Below, one piece after another: positions 8,435 through 16,830 of a DNA stretch of 64,000 bases. Below the pieces are notes generated by a model. That model worked only from the letters and a program-made list of their open reading frames with translations, was not told the DNA's origin and made no database searches. Every line of letters starts with the position of its first letter. Position 1 is the first letter of the stretch. The position numbers were made by a program, and so were the translations under genes. Origin of the DNA: Agromyces cerinus (lineage in GTDB: Bacteria; Actinomycetota; Actinomycetes; Actinomycetales; Microbacteriaceae); the NCBI RefSeq assembly GCF_016907835.1, contig NZ_JAFBCT010000001.1:2728001-2792000 (forward strand), in the 5' to 3' direction.

Positions 8435-8822
8435 GGGAACCTCTCTCGTTCGGTTCCGGCCGCCGATCGCACCGAGCAGACGGCCGGTATGGAGTATCGC
8501 AACGGATGACCGCCGTCATTGTGCGGCCATCGTCCCAGCACCATACTCGCGAGTATTGACGTGTTGGTGATGTTGACCCTAGCATGCAGCGTGTCGGCTT
8601 ATGTCAGCGAAATGACGGAAGTTGCCCATTCAACGCTGAAAGGCGGGGAGCACCTCGTCGATCGGGCCTGCGAGGCCGGTCGGCGCTCGCCCGGCCGATC
8701 GCCGCCGCGGCGTCACCGGGACTGGCGCTCGCCCTCACACCCACGCCCCGCTCGCCTCGGAGTCCGACGACGGCACCGGCAAGCCGAAGGGCGATGGCCG
8801 ACCCGGGCGATCGCCGCGTGCG
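8435..8822. other. 388-base gap, no supported gene
   Basis: The gap holds the isomerase promoter region, a half-site CGGCCGGTAT (8481-8490) matching the TetR operator, the palindrome at 8543 and a promoter-like sequence on the plus strand at 8556. From about 8590 to 8820 I see no coding pattern. The frame beginning at 8584 runs antisense into the kinase gene and looks spurious. Confidence 0.5.
8543..8556. promoter_or_regulatory. Palindromic operator upstream of the isomerase gene
   Basis: ATACTCGCGAGTAT is a perfect 14-bp palindrome about 110 bases before the isomerase start. It shares ATAC-N6-GTAT with the TetR operator at 7446. Its right edge overlaps a possible -35 TTGACG (8556-8561) on the plus strand, with TAGCAT at 8580-8585 after 18 bases. 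Confidence 0.5.
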
Positions 8823-10397
8823 TCAGTCGCCCTGCGCGCCGGTCTCCGCCGGCAGCCGCACGGTGAATCGGGTGCGACCGGGCTCGCTCGCCACGTCGAC
8901 CGTGCCGCCGTGGGCGAGCGTCACCCCTCGCACGATCGCGAGCCCGAGACCGGTGCTGCCTGCGATGCGCGACCGCGACGAGTCGCCTCTCGCGAAGCGC
9001 TCGAACAGCGAGTCCGCGAGCGCCGGCGGAATGCCGGGACCGTCGTCTTCGACCGTCAGCACGATGTCGTCGCCGTCGTGTTCGAGCGAGGCCACGACCG
9101 CGGTGCCGTCGGGCGTGTGCACCCGGGCGTTCGCGAGCAGGTTCGTCACGACCTGCCGCAGGCGCGGCTCATCGCCGACGACGACGGCCGGGGCATCCGG
9201 AAGTCGCACCTCCCAGTCGTGCCCGGGACCGGCCGCCTGCGCGTCGCCGATCGCCTCGACGACGACTCTGCCGAGGTCGACCGGCAGCGCCCCGAGTTCG
9301 CGCCCCTCGTCGAGCCGCGCGAGCAGCAGCAGGTCTTCGACGAGCTCGGTCATGCGCACCGACTCCGACTCGATGCGCCCGATCGCGTGCACGACATCTG
9401 GCGGCAGCTCGCCGCCGTGCAACCGGGTGAGTTCGGCGTAGCCGCGGATCGAGGCGAGCGGGGTGCGCAGCTCGTGCGAGGCGTCGGCGACGAAGCGGCG
9501 CACCTTCTGCTCGCTCTGCTCACGCGCAGAGAGAGCGGATGCCACGTGGCCGAGCATGCGGTTGAAGGCGCCGCCGAGGCGGCCGACCTCGGTGCGTTCG
9601 TCGTCGACGGGAACGCGTTCGGCGAGCGCGACGTCGCCGCGATCGAGGGGCAGTTCGGAGACGTGCTGGGCGGTCTCGGTCATGCGCGACAGGGGGGCCA
9701 GGGCGCGCCGGACGATGAGCGAGCCGAATCCGAGCGCCAGCACGAGACCTGCGAGCGCGACGACCGCGATCGTCACGCCGAGTTCCCGCGCGGAGGCGTT
9801 CACCTCGGCGAGCGGCAGGGCGATCACGACCCGGGTCTCGGGGGCGATGTCCTTGCGTTCCGAGAGGGCACGGAACTCGCCGAGAGCACGCCCCATGTCG
9901 ATCGTGTGTGGCTGCCCGTCATCGGGGACGGCGGCGAGCGTCGCCGTCGCGTCCGGCGGCAGCTTCAAGATGCCCTGCGCGTCCTCCGCGATGTAGGCGG
10001 CATCGGCCTGGCCCGTGTCGGGAACCACTGCGGCGAGCGTGCCGGCGGACTGGCCGGCGACGTCGAGGAGCGGGGTGGCGGCCTCACCGCTGCCGGGGAA
10101 CGGCATGGGCCCCTGGAGGTTCAATTCGGCCCGGTCCATCGCCGAACGCAGGTCGGCATCGACCGCGGCCATCGACGAGGTGTGGAAGATGCTCACGCTG
10201 ACGACGCCGACCACCATGCTGACCGCGGCGAGGAGTCCGGCGAGCACGAGGAGCAGGCGTCGCTGCAGGGTCCACTCGCGTCGACGCGGGACGTCGGTCG
10301 CCGCGGGCAGCTCGGGAGCGTCCTGCTGCGTCGGCGTCGCCGCCGTGGCGGTCGCCCGGGCCGACGCCGCGTAGCCGGGATCGCCCGGCCGCGTCAT
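8823..10397 (-). CDS. Two-component sensor histidine kinase
   Basis: A 524-residue membrane kinase. After a low-complexity N-terminus come helix 1 (about 46-70), an extracellular sensor domain of about 110 residues, helix 2 (about 180-203) and a HAMP domain. HisKA carries the phospho-His in FVADASHELRTPLAS. The ATPase boxes are N (NLLANARVHTPDGT), G1 (VEDDGPGIP), F (ERFARGD) and G2 (GSTGLGLAI). Its ATG overlaps the regulator's stop as ATGA, so both are cotranslated. The divergent ABC exporter suggests it senses an envelope-active or toxic compound; that role is inference. Confidence 0.92.
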   Translation of the reverse strand: MTRPGDPGYAASARATATAATPTQQDAPELPAATDVPRRREWTLQRRLLLVLAGLLAAVSMVVGVVSVSIFHTSSMAAVDADLRSAMDRAELNLQGPMPFPGSGEAATPLLDVAGQSAGTLAAVVPDTGQADAAYIAEDAQGILKLPPDATATLAAVPDDGQPHTIDMGRALGEFRALSERKDIAPETRVVIALPLAEVNASARELGVTIAVVALAGLVLALGFGSLIVRRALAPLSRMTETAQHVSELPLDRGDVALAERVPVDDERTEVGRLGGAFNRMLGHVASALSAREQSEQKVRRFVADASHELRTPLASIRGYAELTRLHGGELPPDVVHAIGRIESESVRMTELVEDLLLLARLDEGRELGALPVDLGRVVVEAIGDAQAAGPGHDWEVRLPDAPAVVVGDEPRLRQVVTNLLANARVHTPDGTAVVASLEHDGDDIVLTVEDDGPGIPPALADSLFERFARGDSSRSRIAGSTGLGLAIVRGVTLAHGGTVDVASEPGRTRFTVRLPAETGAQGD

Positions 10398-11143
10398 CCG
10401 GCGGCCTTCAGCATGTAGCCGGCGCCGCGCACGGTGTGGATCATCGGCTCGCGGCCCGCGTCGATCTTCTTGCGCAGGTACGAGATGTAGAGCTCGACGA
10501 CCGACTCCTTGCCGCCGAAGTCGTAGCTCCAGACGCGGTCGAGGATCTGCGCCTTCGAGAGCACGCGGCGGGGGTTGCGCATGAGGAAGCGCAGCAGCTC
10601 GAACTCGGTGGCGGTCAGCTCGATCGGCGTGCCGTCGCGGAAGACCTCGTACGAGTCCTCGTCGAGGGTCAGGTCGCCGACGACGAGCACCGGGTCCTTC
10701 GCCTGGGCGAGCGTGAGGGTCGAGCGCCGGATGAGTCCGCGCAGGCGTGCAACGACCTCCTCGAGGCTGAACGGCTTCGTGACGTAGTCGTCGCCGCCTG
10801 CGGTGAGACCTGCGATGCGGTCGTCGAGCGAGTCCTTCGCGGTGAGGAAGAGCACGGGCGTCTCGGTGCCGTCGGCCCGCACGCGCTGCAGCACCTCGAG
10901 GCCGTCGATGTCGGGCAGCATGATGTCGAGCACGATCGCGTCGGGTCGGAACTCGCGGGCGACCTTCACCGCGGTCTGCCCGTCGCCCGCGGTGCGCACG
11001 TCCCATCCCTCGTACTTCAGCGCCATCTTGAGCAGCTCGGTGAGCGAGTGCTCGTCGTCGACCACGAGCACGCGCACCATCGAGCCGTCGGGCTTGGCGA
11101 TGGCGGGGGCTCGGTGCGGGGTCGCTGCGGCGTTCGTGCTCAT
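10394..11143 (-). CDS. OmpR-family response regulator
   Basis: A 249-residue DNA-binding partner of the kinase downstream. The receiver domain has the acidic pair in VVDDEH, phospho-Asp in LDIMLPDIDG and Lys in VTKPFSL. The C-terminal winged helix ends in VVELYISYLRKKID...VRGAGYMLKAAG. A 21-residue N-terminal extension precedes the conserved MVRVLVVDD, so translation could instead begin at the internal Met. It is divergently transcribed from the MacB-like exporter across a 180-base region containing direct repeats. Confidence 0.92.
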   Translation of the reverse strand: MSTNAAATPHRAPAIAKPDGSMVRVLVVDDEHSLTELLKMALKYEGWDVRTAGDGQTAVKVAREFRPDAIVLDIMLPDIDGLEVLQRVRADGTETPVLFLTAKDSLDDRIAGLTAGGDDYVTKPFSLEEVVARLRGLIRRSTLTLAQAKDPVLVVGDLTLDEDSYEVFRDGTPIELTATEFELLRFLMRNPRRVLSKAQILDRVWSYDFGGKESVVELYISYLRKKIDAGREPMIHTVRGAGYMLKAAG

Positions 11144-11235
11144 GACTCCAGTATCCGCGCCGAGCTATGCGTTTCCTATGACTTGCGTGAGCGGATGCTG
11201 CGTGGCCGACGTGGAAGGGCCGCACATCGGCTGCG

Positions 11236-11278
11236 CACAGGCCAGCCATCGGGCTCCCACAGGCCGCGCCCCTACCGT
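11236..11278 (+). promoter_or_regulatory. Candidate regulator-bound promoter of the ABC exporter
   Basis: CACAGGCC occurs twice in direct orientation, at 11236-11243 and 11258-11265, exactly 22 bp apart (two helical turns). This is followed by a -10-like TACCGT at about 11273. Direct repeats on one helix face overlapping the -35 zone are the usual layout for activation by OmpR-family regulators, and the adjacent response regulator is the natural candidate. Confidence 0.4.
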
Positions 11279-11323
11279 CTCGATCGGCGCTCGCTCCGAA
11301 CGCCCCCTACCCCAAGGATCGAC

Positions 11324-12826
11324 ATGTTCTTCACCTACCTCCGGCGCGAACTCGCCGGGCGCCGCAGGCAGACCGCGATCATCGCGATCGGCATGGCGCT
11401 CGCGATCGCGCTCGTCATGATCGTGAACTCGGTCTCCGCCGGCGTGCGCGACGCCCAGGCCTCCGTGCTCGAGTCCGTCTACGGCGTCGGCACCGACCTC
11501 ACGGTGTCGCAGAGCCCGACCCCGCCAGCGGAGGGCGAGGCCGGCGGTCCGCGGTTCGAGTTCGGTGCCGACGCGGGCACCACGACCGACGGGTCGACCG
11601 AGATCAGCCAGTCGCGGCTCTCGGCCGGGTTCGGCTCGAGCACCTTCGACGAGGCTGCCCTGGCGTCGGTCGAGGAACTCGACGGCGTCGCCGCGGCGTC
11701 CGCCACCCTCTCGCTCACGAACACGACGTTCGACGGCGAGCTGCCCGATTTCGCGCAGACGGCGGAGGGCACCGAGCAGATGCCCGCCGACGGCGAGCAG
11801 CCCGCGGCACCGCCGCAGGGCGGCTTCGACGGCGCCGGCGGCAGCGCCTTCGACGTCGACAGCTTCACGGTGCTCGGCCTCGACCCGGCTTCGGCCGCCG
11901 TCGGGCCCCTCTCGGCGGTCGAGCTGGCCGACGGGCGCGGGCTCGAGGCATCCGACACCGGCGAGCCGGTCGCCGTGCTCGACGCCAGCTACGCCACGAG
12001 CGCCGAGCTCGCCGTGAGCGACACGATCGACGTCGGGGGTACGGAGTTCGAGGTCGTCGGCACCGTCTCGTCGACCTCCGCCGACGCCGCGACCGCCGCG
12101 AACGTCTACATCCCGCTCGACCTCGCCCAGTCGATCTCGGGCGAGGAGGGCATGATCTCGAGCATCTCGGTGCAGGCGGAGTCCGCCGACGGCATCGACG
12201 CCCTGCAGGCCGAGATCGAGGAGGCGCTGCCGGATGCCACGGTGTCGACGCAGTCCGACCTCGCCGCCTCCGTCTCGGGCTCGCTGGCGAGCGCGTCGAG
12301 CCTCATCTCGAACCTCGGGCTCTGGGTCTCGCTCGCGGTGCTCGTCGCCGCCTTCCTCATCGCCATCCTCTTCACGATCCAGGGCGTGACCCGCCGCACC
12401 CGCGAGTTCGGAACGCTGAAGGCGATCGGCTGGCCGAACGGCCGCATCGTCGGCCAGGTCGCCGGCGAGTCGCTCGTGCAGGGTCTCATCGGCGGTGCGG
12501 CCGGGCTCGTGCTCGGCCTCGCGGGCATCTGGGTGGTCAACCTCATCGCCCCGACGATCGGCGGCAGCTCGGGTTCCGAAGTGGTCGCCGGCGGCCCCGG
12601 CGGCCGCGAGATGGTCATGCAGGCCGGCGGCCCGGACGGCGGCTTCGGCGGAGCGATGCCGTCGGCCGCGTCATCCGCCGAGGTCGTGCTGCACGCCCCC
12701 GTGACCGTCAGCGTCATCGTGATCGCCATCGGACTCGCGATCGCCGGCGGCCTCGTCGCCGGCGCGTTCGGCGGATGGCGCGCCGCGAGGCTCCGCCCGG
12801 CCGAAGCCCTCCGCAGCGTCGCCTGA
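11324..12826 (+). CDS. MacB/FtsX-type ABC transporter permease
   Basis: A 500-residue permease with helix 1 near residues 18-40. A long extracytoplasmic MacB_PCD-like domain (about 45-320) follows, then three C-terminal helices of the FtsX domain with VTRRTREFGTLKAIGWPNGR. The extracytoplasmic domain contains an acidic/Pro-rich stretch near residues 65-85 and a second near 145-170. The last loop has a Gly/Met-rich insertion (GGPGGREMVMQAGGPDGG). The ATG follows AAGGAT. It forms an operon with the ATPase 28 bases downstream and probably exports or extracts a peptide or antibiotic. Confidence 0.88.
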   Translation: MFFTYLRRELAGRRRQTAIIAIGMALAIALVMIVNSVSAGVRDAQASVLESVYGVGTDLTVSQSPTPPAEGEAGGPRFEFGADAGTTTDGSTEISQSRLSAGFGSSTFDEAALASVEELDGVAAASATLSLTNTTFDGELPDFAQTAEGTEQMPADGEQPAAPPQGGFDGAGGSAFDVDSFTVLGLDPASAAVGPLSAVELADGRGLEASDTGEPVAVLDASYATSAELAVSDTIDVGGTEFEVVGTVSSTSADAATAANVYIPLDLAQSISGEEGMISSISVQAESADGIDALQAEIEEALPDATVSTQSDLAASVSGSLASASSLISNLGLWVSLAVLVAAFLIAILFTIQGVTRRTREFGTLKAIGWPNGRIVGQVAGESLVQGLIGGAAGLVLGLAGIWVVNLIAPTIGGSSGSEVVAGGPGGREMVMQAGGPDGGFGGAMPSAASSAEVVLHAPVTVSVIVIAIGLAIAGGLVAGAFGGWRAARLRPAEALRSVA

Positions 12827-12854
12827 CGCCCGCCATCCCACGAAAGGAACCACC

Positions 12855-13523
12855 ATGTACACGCTCGAACACGTGTCGAAGACCTATGCGCAGTCGAAGC
12901 GCCGCATCACCGCACTGCAGGACGTCTCCCTGTCGATCCCGAAGGGGCAGCTCGTCGCGATCCAGGGGCCGACCGGGGGCGGCAAGTCGACACTCCTGCA
13001 GATGCTCGGCGCACTCGACCGACCGAGCACCGGCCGTGTCGCGCTCGGCGAGGCCGAGCTCTCGCACCTGCCGGATCGGAAGCTCGCCGGCATCCGCGCG
13101 AAGGAGATCGGGTTCGTCTTCCAGGGCTTCAACCTGATTCCCACGCTCACCGCGCTCGAGAACGTCGAGACGGCGCTCGAGCCGCTCGGGGTGCCGGCCG
13201 ACGAGCGGCGGCGCCGAGCGACCGAAGCGCTCGAGTCGGTGGGGCTCGGCGACCGCGGCGGCCATGTTCCGAGCGAGCTGTCGGGCGGTCAGCAGCAGCG
13301 CGTGGCCATCGCACGGGCGCTCGTGAAGGAGCCCGACGTGCTGCTCGCCGACGAACCGACCGGCAACCTCGACGAGCAGACCCGCGACGACATCATGGAC
13401 CTGCTCGAGGGCCTCTGGCGCGACCGCGGCCTCACGCTCATCGTCGTGACGCACGACTCCGCGGTGGCCAAGCGGGCCGAACGCCGCCTGCACATCAGGG
13501 ACGGCGCCGTCACCGAGCGCTGA
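12855..13523 (+). CDS. MacB-type ABC transporter ATP-binding protein
   Basis: A 222-residue ATPase with Walker A GPTGGGKST (about 38-46), Q-loop in FVFQGFNLIPTL, signature [15 protein letters not shown], Walker [10 protein letters not shown] and the H-loop in VVTHDS. These features place it in the LolD/MacB group that pairs with FtsX-type permeases, here the gene just upstream. The start follows GAAAGGAACC. A strong hairpin follows the stop, ending a two-gene operon. Confidence 0.93.
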   Translation: MYTLEHVSKTYAQSKRRITALQDVSLSIPKGQLVAIQGPTGGGKSTLLQMLGALDRPSTGRVALGEAELSHLPDRKLAGIRAKEIGFVFQGFNLIPTLTALENVETALEPLGVPADERRRRATEALESVGLGDRGGHVPSELSGGQQQRVAIARALVKEPDVLLADEPTGNLDEQTRDDIMDLLEGLWRDRGLTLIVVTHDSAVAKRAERRLHIRDGAVTER

Positions 13524-13543
13524 CCGGATCGGCTGAGCAGCAG

Positions 13544-13580
13544 AGCGGATGCCGCGACCTCTCCGGTCGCGGCATCCGCT
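13544..13580. terminator. Bidirectional hairpin terminator
   Basis: A perfect 16-bp stem (13544-13559 with 13565-13580) and a five-base loop lie between the ABC operon and the convergent glycosidase. The arms contain CGGATGCC/GGCATCCG, the octamer enriched throughout the window. No long T run is present. Confidence 0.7.
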
Positions 13581-13609
13581 CGCCGGTCATGTGCCGCCGG
13601 CGAACCGGG

Positions 13610-16600
13610 TCAGCGCACCTCCGCCACGCCGTAGGGGCGGATCACGACCGGGCCGAGCAGGCCGTAGTCGGCCCGCTTCACGACGCCGTACACCGTCGGG
13701 TTCACGACCCGCAGGCGGTTGATGAGCGTCGATGCCACCTCGACCTCGATCGTGTTGTTGCCTGGATGGGCGAACTCGCTGATGTCGACGGTCGGGTCGG
13801 TGAGGTCGCGGTCCTCGACGAGCTTGCCGTTGACCCGCACCCGGAAGGTGTCGACCACCCGTCCGAGCTCGAGGCGGATGCCGGCGCCCGACGTCTTCCA
13901 GTCGCTGCCGAGCTTGACGCGCGTCGTGTACCGCCCGATGCCCGAGGTGTCGGCGAGCCCGGGGATCGCGCTCCACGGCGCGAGGCCCGAGAGCGGAACC
14001 TCGACCACCGGCTTCGCCGTCACGGTCGGGGAGGCTCCGGGCTGCCAGTCCTCGACGCTGAGCGTCCACGAGGTGAGCTCGATCGGCGCCGGCAGCGCCT
14101 TCACCGTCGCGGTCGCCGTGCGACCGTCGGCGAAGCGCACCGAGAAGCGACCGGGGGCGTCCGTCACGAGCTCGATGCCCTGCTTGGCGGCGCGCACCGA
14201 CCTCGCATCGGTCTCGACGACCTGCTCGGACGGCGCCTGCCTGCCCGCCCAGTCGCGCGGCGCCAGCACGATGACCGTCGACTGCGCCGGCTGCAGGCGC
14301 ACCCGCACGGTGACGCGCGCGCCGTCGCGACGGTAGGCGACGAGCGGGCGCACCTCGCCCGACCAGGCGTCGAGCTCGTAGGGCACGCTGTCGGCGTGCT
14401 CCGCCGTGAGCACGACGTCGTGGTCGATGGGCACGAGCTTGTCCTTGGCGGGATTGTGCTTCGCGTTCACGAGGTAGTAGTAGTCGACGCCGCCGTCGAC
14501 CCGTCGGATGTGCTTGAGGTTCGACGTCTCGTGGTCGACATCGGGCGCGACGCCGAGGCTCGCGAGCGCGATCGGGATGTCGGCGTTCGCCGGGGCGAGC
14601 GCGACCGAGGGCGAGTTGCGCAGTGCCGCCACGACCTCGGCGACCCGGGCGTTCTGCTCGGCCGAGCGGAAGCCGATGGCTGCCGGCTTCGACCAGTCGC
14701 CGAAGAGCACGATCGGAAGGCCCGCGTCGGCGAAGTCCAGCAGGCGCTCCGCGGTCGCGACCGTGAGGGTCGCCTCGTTGCCTCGGAACCGGTCGATGTC
14801 GACGATCACCGCCTTGTATGCGCCGCCCTCCGGAGCGAGCCGGCCGCCCGCGAGCACCGCGCCCTCGCGCTCGAGGCTCGACCCGGTGAGGAACCCGTGC
14901 GTCCAGCCGACGGGGATGCCGGAGGCGGTCGCCCACGGTGCGCCGATGCCGGTCTGCGCCCAGCCCTTCTGCCGCAGGAACACGAGGTCGTAGCGGGGGC
15001 GCCCGGCGCGGAGCACCCACTGCGTGCGAGCGAGGTACGCGGCCACGTCGGGCAGGTGAGCCCAGACCGGCATCCGCGGGCCCCAGGCCTCGGAGTAGCC
15101 CACCGAGTTGTTGTAGTACGGGCTGAAGGCCGCGAAGCCCGGCCAGCCGGCGCCCGGTGCGCTCGCGTACGGGAACCCGTGGAGCACCGACTGGTTGACC
15201 CCGCCGGCGAACATCTCGCCGTGCGTCGTCAGCACCTCGGTGATCGTCGCCGAGTACGACTTGCCGAGGTACGCCGCGGACTCGCACGAGAGGATCGTGT
15301 GCCCCGCGATGTCGCGGCCGCTCGCGAGCACCCGGTAGTCGTCGACGTTCTTCGCGCCGAGCGATTCGGTCTCGGGGATGTCGACGATGCCGGCCTGGTC
15401 GATCGAGTCCTGCTCGAGGCCGTAGGCCTGCACCCGGTACTCGAGGCCGTGCGAGTGCGCCCAGTCGCGGAAGGGCACGAGGTGGTGCTCGGAGTAGAGG
15501 TCGCTCAGCACCTGGTTGAAGTCGTCGCGCACCCGCGTCGTCACGATGTCGTCGAAGTCGTAGAGGTACTTCTCCTTCAGCTCGATGACGACCGGCAGGA
15601 ACGGCGTGAGCTCGTAGCCCTGGCGCGCGCTGAACTCCTCGGGCAGGCGCCGGGTCCAGATCGTCGCCTCGGTCTCGATCTCGAGCGAGTCCTCGAAGAA
15701 GGCTCCCCCGGCCTCGGCGAGCAGCTTCGACATGCGGGCCGAGATGATCTCCGACTCCCAGAAGTCGATGACGGCCTGCGCGCCCGCCGAACTGAAGTGG
15801 TCGACCACGTACGACGTCGGGTTCGTGTGCGCGCCGCCCTCGGCGAGCTGGCCCGAGCCGCGCCGCCAGAACGCGAAGAGCACCCAGCTCGCGGTGCCGG
15901 CGGGGGCGGTCCAGTCGACCGCGCCGTCGACGACGGCATCGGTGAGGTCGACCCCGCTCGCACGCTTCAGCACGATGTTGCCCTTGGCCGGCTTCGTGAC
16001 GATCTCGAAGGCCTGCACCGAGAGCAGCAGCGTTTCGGTGACCCCGTGCTCTGCGCCGATCGCCGGCGCGGGCACCGCGCCGCGGTGCGCCTGGCCGGGC
16101 GCGAGTTCGACGACGCCGTGCACGAGTTCGGTGAGTGCCGCCTCGTGCTGCGGGGTGATGGTCGGCACGGCGGCCGGCCACGACGGGCCGAGCGTGATGT
16201 CGAGACGGATGTCGCGGCGCTTCGCCTGCGCGAGGGCGGCCTCGACCGCCTCGCACCATCGGTCGCCGCCCCACGGGAAGCCGTCGACGTCGAGGTCGCC
16301 GGATGCCACGCTGTGGTGCACATCGGCGATCTCGAGCCCGCCGAAGCCGGCGTCGGCGACCTGGTCGACCTCGCGCACGATCTCGTCGACCTCGACCTGG
16401 CCGTTCGGCCACCACCAGCGGAACTTCGGCGCGACCGAGGTGGCCGGGTCGGCGAACTCGGAGATGCCGAAGGCGTTGCCCGTGCCTGCGGGGAGCACCG
16501 AGCCGACAGCGGCGCCGGCCGACTGCGGCGCAGCGTTCGCGACGAGCACTCCTGCCGCGGCCGCTGCCGAGTATCCGAGGAGCTGCCGTCTCGAGAGCGA

Positions 16601-16621
16601 GAGATCGTTGAAGGTTGCCAT
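13610..16621 (-). CDS. Tat-exported glycoside hydrolase, alpha-L-rhamnosidase (GH106-like)
   Basis: A 1003-residue secreted enzyme. The N-terminus has a Tat signal (LSRRQLLGY, then an Ala-rich core and cleavage near residue 40). The start of the mature region, APKFRWWWPNGQV, is typical of the GH106 rhamnosidase family, as are the long TIM-barrel segment with GGLEIADVHH and a C-terminal beta-sandwich (LELGRVVDTFRVRVNGKLVE). GH106 enzymes release L-rhamnose from plant glycosides or polysaccharides. The ATG at 16621 follows AAAGGGCAGGC; an alternative at 16639 lacks such a site. A LacI-type palindrome lies 55 bases upstream, but no LacI gene is in the window. Confidence 0.75.
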   Translation of the reverse strand: MATFNDLSLSRRQLLGYSAAAAAGVLVANAAPQSAGAAVGSVLPAGTGNAFGISEFADPATSVAPKFRWWWPNGQVEVDEIVREVDQVADAGFGGLEIADVHHSVASGDLDVDGFPWGGDRWCEAVEAALAQAKRRDIRLDITLGPSWPAAVPTITPQHEAALTELVHGVVELAPGQAHRGAVPAPAIGAEHGVTETLLLSVQAFEIVTKPAKGNIVLKRASGVDLTDAVVDGAVDWTAPAGTASWVLFAFWRRGSGQLAEGGAHTNPTSYVVDHFSSAGAQAVIDFWESEIISARMSKLLAEAGGAFFEDSLEIETEATIWTRRLPEEFSARQGYELTPFLPVVIELKEKYLYDFDDIVTTRVRDDFNQVLSDLYSEHHLVPFRDWAHSHGLEYRVQAYGLEQDSIDQAGIVDIPETESLGAKNVDDYRVLASGRDIAGHTILSCESAAYLGKSYSATITEVLTTHGEMFAGGVNQSVLHGFPYASAPGAGWPGFAAFSPYYNNSVGYSEAWGPRMPVWAHLPDVAAYLARTQWVLRAGRPRYDLVFLRQKGWAQTGIGAPWATASGIPVGWTHGFLTGSSLEREGAVLAGGRLAPEGGAYKAVIVDIDRFRGNEATLTVATAERLLDFADAGLPIVLFGDWSKPAAIGFRSAEQNARVAEVVAALRNSPSVALAPANADIPIALASLGVAPDVDHETSNLKHIRRVDGGVDYYYLVNAKHNPAKDKLVPIDHDVVLTAEHADSVPYELDAWSGEVRPLVAYRRDGARVTVRVRLQPAQSTVIVLAPRDWAGRQAPSEQVVETDARSVRAAKQGIELVTDAPGRFSVRFADGRTATATVKALPAPIELTSWTLSVEDWQPGASPTVTAKPVVEVPLSGLAPWSAIPGLADTSGIGRYTTRVKLGSDWKTSGAGIRLELGRVVDTFRVRVNGKLVEDRDLTDPTVDISEFAHPGNNTIEVEVASTLINRLRVVNPTVYGVVKRADYGLLGPVVIRPYGVAEVR

Positions 16622-16675
16622 GCCTGCCCTTTCGAGCACGGCGGGCGTCGATGCACAGCGCCGTGCGGGATGTAT

Positions 16676-16687
16676 TGAATCGATTCA
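16676..16687. promoter_or_regulatory. LacI-type operator upstream of the rhamnosidase
   Basis: TGAATCGATTCA is a perfect palindrome with the central CG typical of LacI-family operators. It sits about 55 bases before the rhamnosidase ATG in the divergent region, where it could block the promoter. The cognate regulator is not encoded nearby. Confidence 0.65.
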
Positions 16688-16830
16688 GAACGATCGACGA
16701 TCCTCACCCTATGCGGGCGGGCGAATCGCGGTCAACTCCATGACGCGAGGTCCGGAGCGAGCCGTCGGGCGGTCGGCGGCAGCGCGTGGCGATGGCGTTC
16801 GCACGGGTGTCGACGCCTACGGTGGATGAA

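Noticed and set aside
8584..9441. Open frame of 285 codons on the plus strand after the promoter-like sequence
   Set aside because: Most of it is antisense to the kinase catalytic domain and the translation is low-complexity Ser/Arg/Ala.
13589..16678. Open frame of 1029 codons on the plus strand opposite the rhamnosidase
   Set aside because: Composition is Arg/Asp/Val-rich without hydrophobic core or motifs, and the opposite strand has a Tat signal and glycosidase motifs.
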